From NCBI RefSeq assembly GCF_023053635.1, contig NC_086178.1, forward strand, positions 27,164,726 through 27,228,725: DNA of 64,000 nt. The letters run 5' to 3'. This stretch comes from Elgaria multicarinata webbii. Its lineage: Eukaryota > Chordata > Lepidosauria > Squamata > Anguidae. Made by a program: the position numbers and the translations under genes. This document shows positions 10,384 through 20,999 of this stretch, piece after piece (position 1 is the first letter of the stretch; each line of letters starts with the position of its first letter). The notes beneath the pieces are model-generated. The model saw nothing but the letters and a program-made list of their open reading frames with translations. It had not been told where the DNA came from and did not search any database.

Positions 10384-11540
10384 TGGGTGCATGCACATGT
10401 GCCCCCTGATCCCACCACCCAGCACACACCACAGATGGATTTCTCCAACATCCCTAACTTATGGAGAGCTGGGAGAATCTGTGGTAAGACACCAAATTAT
10501 ACTTTGTAACAGAGACATCATGCCACTTTATGCACTGAACACACATATGAGGGAGTTGCAGGGCCATGCCAGCTAGCTGCTTCCTTCACTGCCAGTGTGC
10601 ATACTGGCCATGCCCACCTACCAGGCAGGCATTCAACAGCCATGTAAAGGAGCTCTATGGGCATTTCAATGTATGTTTGTAGGGTTCATTCATGTGATGA
10701 GCAATCTTGCGATATTGGTCCAGGATCCCTCCCCCCTCACATGGCTGTGTAGGGCCACGTTACACAGCTGCCGAACATGAGGATAGAGGGGGCAGGGGGC
10801 GACTAGCTGGCATGATCCTATGACCGTTCACATGTGCTTTCAGTTAGTAAGAGTTTCATTTGGATCAGCCATTATAAAGGGAGAAAGGTTCTAGCTGGTC
10901 CTCTGTCTCGTCTGATAGCTTTCTAATTGCAGGGAGGTTTGTTTGTTTTTGTTTACATAGGGGAGCATCCAGAAGTGATACTCCCCATGTGTTGTACCAC
11001 CTATTCTACCCCCTTGAGATTCTACACATGGTGGGTAGAGTTCTAGCTGAAGGAATTTCAGGAGAGGTGAATTGTTCCTCAAATGGAGGAATATTAGAAA
11101 GCTTTCTTCCATCCTCTTTTTGATAACCTTTCCTCACTTTTCAGAGCAACATGATAGAGTTGTGTTAGAGGAAATCATTAGGATGACACTTCACAGTGCT
11201 TCTGAAAAATCCCATTCATATGGTTACATTTTTTCAGAGAAGAAAGTAAACATGCTTCCTGGTGAGCCATGAAACAGGGCAGAGGAAAACCCGTGGAAAA
11301 CAGAATACTTGAATTCCATCTGATGTTGTGTGTTTTGGAGGTGGCACATAGCTACTCTATTGTAGGGCTATGAAATGTAAACTATGCACTTGGAAACCTC
11401 AGTGACAGCTGGGGCAAGCAGCATGTGAAACCTAGATCTTTATCTGCAATATCATGGTGTTAATCATACTCACTTAATTACTGCATTGCTGTAATTATTG
11501 GTGAGATAATGAAAGTGAAGCATTTTCAATGGGCTGTACA
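10384..11540. other. Unassigned intergenic DNA
   Basis: No convincing gene or repeat was recognised over about 1.1 kb. All open frames are short and lack domain signatures. Confidence 0.35.
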
Positions 11541-11549
11541 GATGCTAAT

Positions 11550-11578
11550 TATTATTATTGTTGTTGTTGTTGTTGTTC
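11550..11578 (+). repeat. (ATT)n(GTT)n microsatellite
   Basis: About four ATT units run directly into about seven GTT units. Confidence 0.9.
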
Positions 11579-11715
11579 ACTATCAGCAGCACCTGCAATT
11601 TTGTAAGATGCAAATTGATAGACTCTCCATCTCCTGTCCGTTTAGCCGAGGATACTTTCTCTCCTCTTCCTGTTTTCATCTCTCCACCTTCTGCCATTTT
11701 GGTACCACACTGACA

Positions 11716-12010
11716 ATTAGGGATGTGCTCCGCTTCTAATCAGACCACAGAAGCAGGAGCAGAGCGGGGGGCTTCGCCTGCCCTTAAGGCGGAGGCGAAG
11801 AGGATTGGGGGGCCGGCGGAGCGTGGTGAAGAGGATCGAGGTGAAGGCGGATCCTTCGCCTTGATCCGGAGCTCCGCTGGAAAGTTAAGTGGGGTTTACC
11901 AGGCCCTGCCGCTGTCCCCCCGCCCTCCTCTCCCTTACCTGCCTCCGTCCGCGGTCCGTCAGTGTCTTCAATTGAGCCCGTGGTTCCAGCAGGAAGTCTC
12001 TACAGCATTA
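11716..12010. mobile_element. GC-rich non-autonomous DNA element, probably hAT-like
   Basis: Begins near TTAGGGATGTGCTCCGC, a terminus type common in lizard non-autonomous elements. It has internal inverted blocks (GGCTTCGCCT against AGGCGAAG; GGATCCTTCGCC against its partner) and ends with CTTACCTGCC and CAATTGAGCCC, the same core as in the 1.0-3.0 kb arrays. No transposase is present, so the superfamily is a guess. Confidence 0.5.
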
Positions 12011-12567
12011 TTTTAACTACAGTTTCACCAACAGTTCAGGACCTGAGGTAAAGTTGGCATTATTATTATCTTTTGGGTAACTTTCATCTATAATCCTCCT
12101 AAATTATATTTATAATTAACCACTTTCAAACTCCTTCACAGAACATGTTGTTCTCTTCTAAATCTCTTTTTAGAAGAGATTTTATCTATGCATTGTTCTT
12201 TCATTTAATCCCGCTGAGATGCAAAGGTATATGTGATCCTGTTGTGCCGGCAGCAAAAAAAAAAAAAAGTAAGGGAAAAGACAGAAAGGTTGCTAGGGTA
12301 ATAGATTGCTAGGAAGCTGAACAAAGCCAATATTATCTAGGTAAAAACTGAATCAACCAATGCTTTTTGTCACTATCTGTGACAATTTTAAAAGTTTTAA
12401 AAGTAGTTTACTGTATGGCATTGGGGGATTACCATTCAAGATAAACAAACCTACCTTCCTCTCCTTGGGTTTACAGATCCAAATTTCCTTGGATCATGGC
12501 ATGTGGAACATCAAACACATTGTTCGCATTTAACTTTAAATAGATGTTAGTAATATTAATAAGTAAG

Positions 12568-12985
12568 GGCACAATCCCATCTTGATGCCCATCAGCCTCC
12601 CAACTCGGAGGGTGCCAAGCATTCTTTGCAGAGTGAGAAGAGTGTGGAGATGGTTGTTGCGTCTGCATTTTCCCTAGACTGACTTTTTTGGCCTTCTAGC
12701 TTGAGCTCTGCAGAGGGTGGGGGAGAGAAGGCCATCTAGCTTGAGCTCTGTGGAAGGGGAGGGGAAGAGGGCCGGGAAGACCTGAGGCCAGCTCATATCC
12801 CAGCTTCCCCAGTCCCCTGCCCTCCCTGCCCACAGAACCGCCCTCTTTCCCTCCGCTCCATGGTCACTTTTCTATGCTTGGAAAGGCAGCCGGTGTGGTG
12901 CCGACTGCGAGGGGAAGGGAGCAGGGAAGTTGGACTCCTGGGTCTAAGTTCAGAGTGCTGACATCAAATCTAGGAACCTGAACTG
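12568..12985 (+). repeat. Direct repeat, copy 1 of a roughly 400-bp element
   Basis: Starts GGGCACAATCCCATCTTGAT and ends near GAGTGCTGACATCAAATCTA. It matches 14218-14604 in the same order and orientation, with TCTAGCTTGAGCTCTG, GGAAAGGCAGCC and GGACTCCTGGGTC-type blocks shared. It contains its own short duplication of CTAGCTTGAGCTCTG (about 12697 and 12736). Family not known to me. Confidence 0.65.
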
Positions 12986-13196
12986 TTATTTCTCTCTCTC
13001 TCTCTAGTACACCTAGAACCCATTCGTATATCTACAACAGCTGCCAGGCAATTTCCATCAAGACCTTAAGTTTATTTATTAATAAATAAAGATATTTATA
13101 TCCTGCCTTTCTACAAGAAGCCAAAAGCAGCATATATTACTCTCCTCCTCTCCGTCTTATCACTAGGATAAGGTTAGGTTACACTGGGAGTCAGTG

Positions 13197-13335
13197 GCCA
13201 TAGCTAGACCTAAGGTTTATCCCTGGATCATCCAGGGGTCAAACCTGTTCATCTAGGTGACACACAGGGGATCCAGTGCTCAGGCAGGGGCGAACCCTGG
13301 ATGATCCCAGGATAAACCTTAGGTCTAGCTGTGGC
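13197..13335. mobile_element. Foldback MITE inside the SINE
   Basis: Arms GCCATAGCTAGACCTAAGGT and ACCTTAGGTCTAGCTGTGGC are near-perfect inverted repeats at the outer ends, with TGGATCATCCAGG inside. Related, more diverged copies appear at about 22925-23095 and 29308-29440. Confidence 0.8.
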
Positions 13336-13395
13336 CAGTGACTCACCCAGCTTCATGGCAGAGTGGGGGCTTAAATCTGGGTCTCCCCAATTTTG

Positions 13396-13530
13396 GGTCT
13401 GATCTACACCAAGTAGGATATAACACTTTGAAAGCAGTTTGAAAACAGTATATGGAATGTGTCCTGGGCCCCAGCAGTTCTCAATACCGTTATAAACCAT
13501 TATAAACCAGTAGTGTAGATCCTGCCTTAG
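13396..13530. mobile_element. Foldback MITE, GATCTACACC family
   Basis: Ends read CTGATCTACACCAAGTAGGA and TAGTGTAGATCCTGCC (inverted). Same family as the longer copies at 24559-24986 and 41351-41573. Confidence 0.75.
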
Positions 13531-13555
13531 TCTAACACTCTAATCACTCTGAGCT

Positions 13556-14217
13556 TTATCACACCAGCGTTATACTGTGCAATCATTGTGAATTGCATGC
13601 AAAGGACTCAGAAGTTTTCCACCTTATAATCTGCTTTGATTGTGAAGTACTCCCATGCAGCCTGCCTTAATTGTGCAATAAAGCAAAAAGATTCACCGTA
13701 TTTAGCCCCTACATTTTGAGCGTATTTTCCGAGCCGCCGCTGGGGCGCAGAAGCAGGATTTTAAAGAAATACTTACATCTGCGTAAGCTTTAAAGCTAAA
13801 GACACCAAAATTGGCACAGTAATAGATATTAGGGAGAGCTTTAAGCATACCAAATTTGAATTGAATTGGGTCATCCGTTGATTTTTTATGATTTTTTTAC
13901 ATTTCCCCCCTTAAACTCACTTCCTGGTATGCAAAGGATCGCTGTCACCCGGTAGCAAAAACAATAACAACTGCGAAAGCTTAGCGCTATGGGGATAATC
14001 CAAGGGAAGCAGGTATGTGGGATGAAGCTTTCTGCCTCCCTTCCTTTCCCTGCATAGCATGACTCTGATCCTAAACTCATGATTGCTACTTAAATAACTA
14101 CAGTTGGATATATCAAATGCATGGACGTTTGCATTATGTTTTTATAGTTTTCATCAATGGATTGTATAGTTTGGTAACAGAAAACAGAGGTATAGCTCCT
14201 CTAGTTTCCATTGGCTT
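13556..14217. other. Unassigned intergenic DNA
   Basis: No gene. A stretch near 13770-14000 (TAAGCTTTAAAGCTAAAGAC; GCGAAAGCTTAGCGCTATGG) looks like part of an old interspersed repeat, but I cannot name it. Confidence 0.35.
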
Positions 14218-14604
14218 AGGGCACAATCCTATCAGGATGCTTGTCAGCCTATGAACTCAGAGCCTGATGGGCATCCTATTCAGAGCAGGAGGAATGCCGA
14301 TGATCTTCACCTCCGTGCTCCTCCCGCTCTGTATTTAAGCTAGATGGGCTTTTTTTTTTTTGCCTGTCTAGCTGGGGCTCTGCAATAGCAAGACAGAAAG
14401 AGGCTGGGGAGGTCAGACGATTCCCCTCCCCACCCACAGAAGTGCACCCCTGTTCCTTCTCTCCGAGGTTGCTTTTGCAAGCTTCAAGAGGCAGCCAGTG
14501 CATTTCTCTCCACGCCAGCTGTGAGAGAGAGGGGGAAGGGTGCAGAACTCGAACTCCTGGGATCGGGAGTGCTGATTCTGACCTCAAATCAAGGAATCCA
14601 AACC
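14218..14604 (+). repeat. Direct repeat, copy 2 of the roughly 400-bp element
   Basis: Starts GGGCACAATCCTATCAGGAT and ends GCTGATTCTGACCTCAAATC. It aligns with 12568-12985 but differs by many small changes and a T-run at 14350-14361, so the duplication is old or reflects two separate insertions of one family. Confidence 0.65.
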
Positions 14605-14859
14605 ATTTTATGCCCCTTTCCTGAAGCTATCTAGGGGCCATGGGAATGCTCTCCCAACCTCTTTCCTGTCACGGAGGAGCAACACAGCCACCAGCTCTCC
14701 TTAACAAGAAATGCTTTTTATTTTACGTAATATGTTATATTTTGATGTATTATAAAATGTATATTTTAATTAAAAAATAAAAATGAATCTTAATGTTTTA
14801 ACCTTATTAATTCCTGTTAGTACAAAACCAAAGGTTGAATTTGTCTAAAACAATTTTTG

Positions 14860-15779
14860 GTATTATCGTCATCGTCGTCGTCGTCTTTTCTCACTCATGG
14901 CAGTTTTTCTAGATGAACATGACTGGCTTTGCCAAGTCATTATGTCTTTTTCTGATTCAGAAATTTCCTGACTATTGAACATGTTTTAAATATGACTTCT
15001 TTCCGGATGTTGGTGTGGATGTATTTGGACAGGCCCAGTTTCTGAAGGTTTTCTGTAAAAAAAAAAAAAAAAATGATGTGATGCCAGTGACTGGTGTGAC
15101 TAATGGGATAATTGTAACCTTTTTCTGTTGCCATAGTCCTTTAATTTCTATCATCAGTGGTGTATATTTTCCTCTCTTTTCTACATTTTTGTCATCAGAT
15201 ATTGCTATGTCAATGAGATAGGTGGTTTGTTTCTTTTTGTCTGTAACTGTTATGTCTGGTCGATTGCAAAGCATTGTCTTGTCTGAATGAATTGTTCTGT
15301 CCCAGTATATTTTATGATCTGCATTTTCCAAGATTGCTTTGGGTGAGTATATATAGTATGGTGTAGGTTAATTGATGAGGTTGAATTTGATGGCCTGGTG
15401 TTGGTGAATTAGTTTTGCAGCTATATTGTGTCTGCCCATATAGTCTATTCCTGCAAGAATTTTACATCCTCCTGTTGCATGCTCTATTGTTTCTTGGAGG
15501 ATAGCATTTCCTATATGAATCTGTTGTTACAGTGTTATCTTTTATGATGTATTTTTGGTAGTTCTTGGTTGCTATAACTTGATCCTGTATGGCTATTAGG
15601 AATCCTTCTGTTTCAGGAATCGCTTGCCCTTCCTAAGCCATTGGTATGATTGTTCTTTGTGTATTTGTGATTTCTGAATTATATTGTAATGCTCCCCATG
15701 TCGTGCTTTTTGTGCCTGTTTTTCTTTTTTCTCAGCGAGTGTATTTGGTCTTCGTTTAGTTGTACTAGGTTGAGTGGGG
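14860..15779 (-). mobile_element. R4/Dong-type LINE, 3' end with restriction-like endonuclease
   Basis: The minus strand encodes fragments of the C-terminal half of an R4-clade ORF: a degenerate zinc-binding block ending HATGGCKILAGIDYMGRHN (frame shifts nearby), then at 15331-14972 LENADHKIYWDRTIHSDK, CNRPDITVTDKKKQTTYL, IDIAISDD and YTPLMIEIKGLW. The PD..., D and E/K residues fit the PD-(D/E)XK endonuclease that nicks the target in R2/R4 LINEs. Several stops and shifts break it. Its 3' tail appears to be the GAC-type simple repeat at about 14865-14886. The 5' side is cut by the LTR-like segment at 15780. Confidence 0.78.
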
Positions 15780-16386
15780 TGTGTAAAGGAAGAGCGCCCA
15801 GCAACCAGCTGGCTTCTTGACTGGATTTAGCACGGATCCCCAGGCACAGACACTCACGGCTCACAAAATGAGGTTTAAGACCATTTATTAGGAAAAGGGT
15901 AGGAATACATGGGATTAGCAGAATAAAACTATAAAATCATGCATAAATGTATAAGAACCCAGTGCAAGCAAGCTAAAACTAAAACTACTATTTCATACGT
16001 CACCCCAGACCGAACTCAGCCGACGACCCCTGTTCCCTTCACAGGGATATCTTTATACTATTCTTTTCACTCCTTCCCCCCTCCCTTCAGCTTTGATGCG
16101 TGGAGTGTCTTCACACCTCTGCCCGGGATGGTTAATCACTCAAGGACAAGCGGACAGTTACAATTGGCTTGGCTCCAGTCTTCTCCCCCATACAGCTGCC
16201 TGGTTCTTATCTCCCTTCCTACGGAACCATAAAATTCACAAATTAAAAGACATGCCAGTCCCAAGGTCCGATTAACCCTCACCTTATTGATGATGATGAT
16301 TCTGCTATAGTCAACAGGCAGCCAAAACTTCCTGAATATTGCAACTGTAGATTACCAACACTCAGCAAAGGCCCACATTTGTAACA
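15780..16386 (-). mobile_element. Solo-LTR-like fossil
   Basis: On the minus strand there is an AATAAA signal (complement at 15884-15889), followed by a GT-rich R/U5-like stretch and an end reading CTTCCTTTACACA. A plausible U3 start is TGTTACAAATGTGGGCC near 16386. The U5 end resembles that of the LTR at 25988. No target duplication was found and the far boundary is uncertain. No internal retroviral genes are present. Confidence 0.5.
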
Positions 16387-17337
16387 CCTTTGCAGTAATT
16401 GACACCTTTAGAGGCAAATGGGAGGATTGTGGGTAGGAGAAAATCACATGGGGGAATGAAGAGCCAACCCCTCCCTGTATTTTGCGATTTCAATCAACAC
16501 CCTTCCTCAGCTACTATTTCTTAAAGGAAAACAAGCTGGAAATAGACAACTGCACGGCAAACATATTGTCTAGTCCAGGTCTGAATTAGCAGAAGATTGT
16601 GTAGTAAATCCTATTCCACAACATAATCATAATCACTTGAAAATCCTCCCATTTTCTGTTCCAGCAATTACAGTTTACCACTATTTCCTGCACTGATTTC
16701 CAGTTGGAGATGACTCAGGCCTACATAGATTCCATTCTCAGTTCCAACATGGAGGCAAATGGCCTTGGATAACCCCCTAGTGCTTGGAACACTCGACAAT
16801 TGTTCTGACAATGGTTGGCTTCTTGTGTCCAAGAAAGATGATCACGTTAAAGAAATGTTGTTACCTGCTGTCATCAGATCATGAATTTTGTTTCTATCCC
16901 ATCTCACCATGATGTTTTTAGCATTCATTCCCAGAAGTATATTATCTACATGGGGCGGGGGGTGGGGGTGGCAGAGGGGAAATGAGTTTTATAATCTAAT
17001 TCCTTTTAGAAAATAGATGCCTATAATTATCAATTAGTAATATTGAATTCAATCTCACTTTGAAGCACAACTCATTTCCTTTGTGTTTTTGACATGCCTG
17101 CAGGCCTTAAAAGAATTGTAAATATGACAAATGATCAATAACGTGTGGATGTTGTTTTGCACCATGATCAGAGAATGATCTTCCTCTAGAGGTCTTTGTT
17201 TCTCATTACAGATGGGATTCTGTTGTGATATTTTAAAATGACAAAACATATAAGCTATAAAATGATGTTTTTAAAGAATGCATACATAAACTGCTTTATG
17301 GTCCTTGTATGTTATCCATACAGCACGGGTGGGGAAG
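16387..17337. other. Unassigned intergenic DNA
   Basis: Mixed AT-rich sequence; no gene or named repeat recognised. A G-run (GGGGCGGGGGGTGGGGGTGG) lies at 16951-16972. Confidence 0.35.
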
Positions 17338-17343
17338 CCAGGC

Positions 17344-17382
17344 TATCTATCTATCTATCTGTGTGTGTGTGTGTGTGTGTTT
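17344..17382 (+). repeat. (TATC)n(GT)n compound microsatellite
   Basis: About four TATC units followed directly by about ten GT units. Confidence 0.92.
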
Positions 17383-18189
17383 ACATGTTTGGGAGATAAT
17401 TCTCTATACAAAAAAAGAAATGTTATAGTACATAATACAAGTGTAATCTGCAATAAAAGACTGAAGTATAGAGTGCCTTTCTTCAATTAGCCAGCTTTTT
17501 GAAATTGGGCCAAATCTTTTCCCATAATTAACAATTGGGCACCACTAACTCCTTTATGTGAGTTCCGGTCTGAGGCGGGAGGACGCCTTGCTCCGAGTTC
17601 TCCTGGAACTAACAACAATTATTACAGTATTCTTTTTTTAACTCGACTGATTTTAGTTCTTTCTTTCTTTCAAGCTTTGAACATTTTATCTTGAATTTTT
17701 AAATTTATTAACAATTGGCCTTCTTCAGGTGAATGACTCAATAGCTCTCCACCTTTGTCTAGCCTTGTGGAGTTCCTGTTCCTTTGAGTCTGAGGATGGT
17801 ATTAGTTAGTAGCTGGGTGTTATTGTTCTGTACCCTAGCTCCCATCTCTGAAAGGGGATTGGAAATATGGGAGACATGCTTCAGTGACTGTCATGTGAGA
17901 GTAAGCTGAACTCTGTTCAGGCTTGATTGCTCACTCACGGTAGTTTGCAGATGCTCTACATGATTTCATCCTCCTCCAGGGCCTCTCCCGAGCTTTGCAA
18001 TCATTATCATGTTCTTTTCCTAATGAGACTAATATGTTATTATTTAAAACTGGCGAAATTAGAGTCATATGCAGTTGCACAACTCTACAATCCATCTTGA
18101 GGTTGTATAATTGTAACTCTTGGGTTAGTAACCAGGGCTGGGTTCTGTGTCTAGAGATTGTTTGTTCTTCCCTTAAGCCCCACCAAGGA
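17383..18189. other. Unassigned intergenic DNA
   Basis: No gene or repeat end recognised. Confidence 0.35.
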
Positions 18190-19625
18190 AATGTGGGAAT
18201 TTTTTTTAGAGATGTCTGAGTAGAAACCTCACCCACACACTTGAGGTATAAGTACTGGTATTTATTCGGATTGATGACAAGCAACAAAAGTGGAACATAG
18301 AAAACAACAACCTTTTGGTCAACACATCTCCCTCCCAAGGTCTAGGTAGGCCAATGGAAGCCTGTATCCTTTGTCTGTACTCACAGTCCTAGGAGATGGG
18401 GAATGAATAGGGATCCTCCAAGCATACAACTAGAGGGTGCTGCAATAGGTTGGATGGTAGGTGGCAGCTACAAGAACTGGACTGAGGTGCACTACGATGA
18501 GAGCTTCCACCAGCAGGTGGCAGCTACAGGAACTGGACTGAGGTGCACTACGATGAGAGCTTCCACCAGCAGGTGGCAGCTACAGGAACTGGACTGAGGT
18601 GCACTATGATGAGAGCCTCCAACAGATGGTGCTACAGGAAATGGAGTGTGCTGCAATGAGAGCTTCCACCAGCAGATGGCAGGTTCTGCGATTTAGCAGC
18701 TCCAAGCCAAGGGGTAAGTACTAGTCCCACTAGACTAGTGTAACACCAAGCCTCCCTTCCTAATAGTGACTTCAGCAAAAGTGGGATTCAGCTTAGGAGG
18801 CTTACAGCAAGGCTCAGCAATTCCCTGTGGAGGCATTCAGCATGGAATTAACTTAGTCCTTCCGTCTTCTCTTCACCCAAGGAGTACTTTCCAGCAGGCA
18901 AAACAGAGTGAGCTCAACTCAGCTGATTGTCCTTTAAGCTAGGAACAGCTTCCAGCACAGGTCAGGTTTAGTTCAGCTCTTCTCTCTACAGCAGTGGGGA
19001 CTGTTGTTCCCTCAGTCATGTCTTCCTGATCAGAGTCCTGACCCCTCTTCTCCAAGGGTCTTTCAGACTGAGGGAGAACCAGCACCCAGTCTTCATCCAT
19101 AGTGTGTGTGGCTGACAGGGATGGGAACACAAGGGCCCCAGCCATCCCTTTTGTCCTTTAACTTATCTCAACAGTCCCAGCAAAGGACTGTTGCTGCCAC
19201 CTACCATCCAACTTATTGCAGCACCTCTAGTTGCATGCCTGGAGGATCCCTATTCATTCGCCATCTCTTAGGACTTTGAGTACAGACAAAGGACAAAGGC
19301 TTCCATTGGCCTACCTAGACCTTGGGAGGGAGATGTGTTTGCATATGGGAACTCTACTCCACATGCAAATGAGCTCCATGCAAATGAGCTCCCTCATGTT
19401 AGGGCATGTTTTCCCTGTTCCTCCCACTGGGTGGTGTATACTCATTTCTCTACCGCTTTACATAATGAAACATATAGAAAACCAGATATCTAGATTTACT
19501 CTCCTTTTGTGTGTATCCTGTTTTCCTTTTGTCCCTGTGAATGTTGGTGCTGTTTGTTGGTTGGTTTGACAATAAATGTATTTTTCTTCCAATTTGGCTT
19601 GTGAGTGTGGTTTGAGGATTTTTGA
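18190..19625. mobile_element. Two LTR-like fossils in inverted orientation
   Basis: About 140 bp at 18325-18465 (CATCTCCCTCCCAAGGTCTA to GTTGGATGGTAGGTGGCAG) recur inverted at 19190-19345. Each arm runs outward into an AATAAA signal (complement at 18261-18266 on the left; 19571-19576 on the right) and then a similar GT-rich U5-like stretch. The layout is therefore minus LTR, about 720-bp middle, plus LTR. No gag, pol or env was seen. It may be two neighbouring insertions or an inverted rearrangement of one element. Confidence 0.6.
18463..18690 (+). repeat. 56-bp minisatellite, three units plus a degenerate fourth
   Basis: Units begin GGCAGCTACA at 18463, 18519 and 18575, exactly 56 bp apart, and differ by about one base. 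A partial, more diverged unit follows to about 18690. It lies inside the inverted LTR-like pair. Confidence 0.92.
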
Positions 19626-19633
19626 CCAAGTGT

Positions 19634-19742
19634 AGTATCCAATGTTAGTCCTACATAGACTAGACTCATTGAAATAAATGGAATGTAAGTTAGTTGTGAC
19701 TAGCTAAAGTTTCATTCATTTCAATGGGTCTACTCTATGTAG
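19634..19742. mobile_element. Palindromic MITE, about 109 bp
   Basis: GTATCCAATGTTAGTCCTAC at the left pairs with GTAGGACTTGCGTTGGATAC at the right, and CTCATTGAAATAAATGGAA pairs with the inner right arm. No coding capacity. Confidence 0.8.
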
Positions 19743-19799
19743 GACTTGCGTTGGATACTTCTCCAAGACCCCAGAGAGGTTTTCTCTCCTTACGTGGCC

Positions 19800-20175
19800 T
19801 AAATACTCCATGATACTGCTAGGCCATGAAAAAGGACAATTGCTGTATAGCAGACCTTAGTAGGCTCCATCTCCATCGCACTCAGTTTTTGTTGTGATTC
19901 CAAAACCTCCCTCTGAGATGTGAGACAATAAAGAGGTCTGCTGTGTATCAATAGGTAGAACTAAGTGAGACACGCAGGAAGTTAGATGGAAGAGGAAGTC
20001 AGGGACACAGACTTTGATTGAAGGAATACTCGCCCAATCAGGAGGTGACACAGCAGTCAGTGACTCAGCACTCTCAGGAGTCAGTCAGGGCTGGAGAGAA
20101 GTTAGAAGCTATGTTTGTTTGAGGCAATAAAAGTTTTATTTTTATATAATACTGCCTTCCTCATTTGCAACAAAC
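19800..20175 (+). mobile_element. Possible LTR-like fossil
   Basis: An AATAAA signal near 20126 is followed by a T-rich stretch and a TTTGCAACA end, as in an LTR on the + strand. There is no internal gene and no target duplication that I can show. Low confidence. Confidence 0.28.
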
Positions 20176-20384
20176 CTATCTTTGAAACATGCTGTACCAT
20201 TCACACAGCTTTATTCAGTAAATAGACATCTCTTCACACCTGAAGGGAGTGTGAATGCTAGGAGCTATCCTCTAAACTTAATTAGCTTAACAAAGCAAGC
20301 CAGTTGCCTATCAACTAAATGGACAGTTTCTCGCCATGCCGGACAGGCTTTTACATGGAGGGTCTTCAATTTACAACCTCCGGC

Positions 20385-20960
20385 GAGTGGCTGACCTAGC
20401 AAACCGCTTCCCAACTCTTCTCAACCCTCTGACAAAGACTGAGTTCCCGGGGCGGGGAGGATGATCTCTGAGCCTAGGCATCCTGTCCAATAAGCTGTTA
20501 GGAAGATTCCTCCTTGACTCTTGGAAAGTCTTGGAGAATTTCCTCTCCTGCTTCCTGTCTCGGCTAGTCATCGTCTTCTTCTTATTTGAAGTACACACCA
20601 AGAAGACTAAGAGCTCCATCCGACGAGCTTTTTATTGCACATTCATTACTGGGCGCTCGGAGGTAGATCACATGACGTCGTCTGCCTCTTGTGCGCCTTC
20701 CGCCCCTTCTGATCTTCCTTGCAGCGCAAGAAAACCCAGAAAAATGCCAAAATATTTTTTAAACCGAAGTTGCTGCTCTCTCCTGCTGTGTGTGGGAGAA
20801 GCGGCGTGTTCACAACTAGGGACTAAATGGCCCTCGTGCACCTTGTTTACTTCCTGTTTGAAAACAGGAAGTAACCAAGTGTCCATGGAGAAGCGACGGT
20901 AGACAGCGTTTCTTCCAAGGTGTGATGGAGCTTTAAGACTAATCCTAACAGTTTTTAACT
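20385..20960. mobile_element. Non-autonomous element with internal hairpin
   Basis: Contains GAGCTTTTTATTGCACATTC and GGGCGCTCGGAGG, familiar from reptile non-autonomous DNA elements, and a strong hairpin at about 20843-20880 (CTTGTTTACTTCCTGTTT against AAACAGGAAGTAACCAAG). The 123- and 100-codon frames here overlap on opposite strands and have no domains. Confidence 0.4.
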
Positions 20961-20999
20961 TATTTGTCAATAGAAAGATCCCCTCAGTTAAACTATAAT

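Larger units (their letters stand above)
13066..13555 (-). mobile_element. MIR/CORE-like tRNA SINE split by two MITEs
   Basis: SINE pieces lie at 13066-13196 (A/T tail then TCTCCTCCTCTCCGTCTTAT), 13336-13395 (GTGACTCACCCAGCTTCATG) and 13530-13555 (CTAACACTCTAATCACTCT). In order they match the intact relatives at 52442 and 62345. The first MITE is flanked by CAGTG at 13192-13196 and 13336-13340, a likely 5-bp target duplication. Confidence 0.75.
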
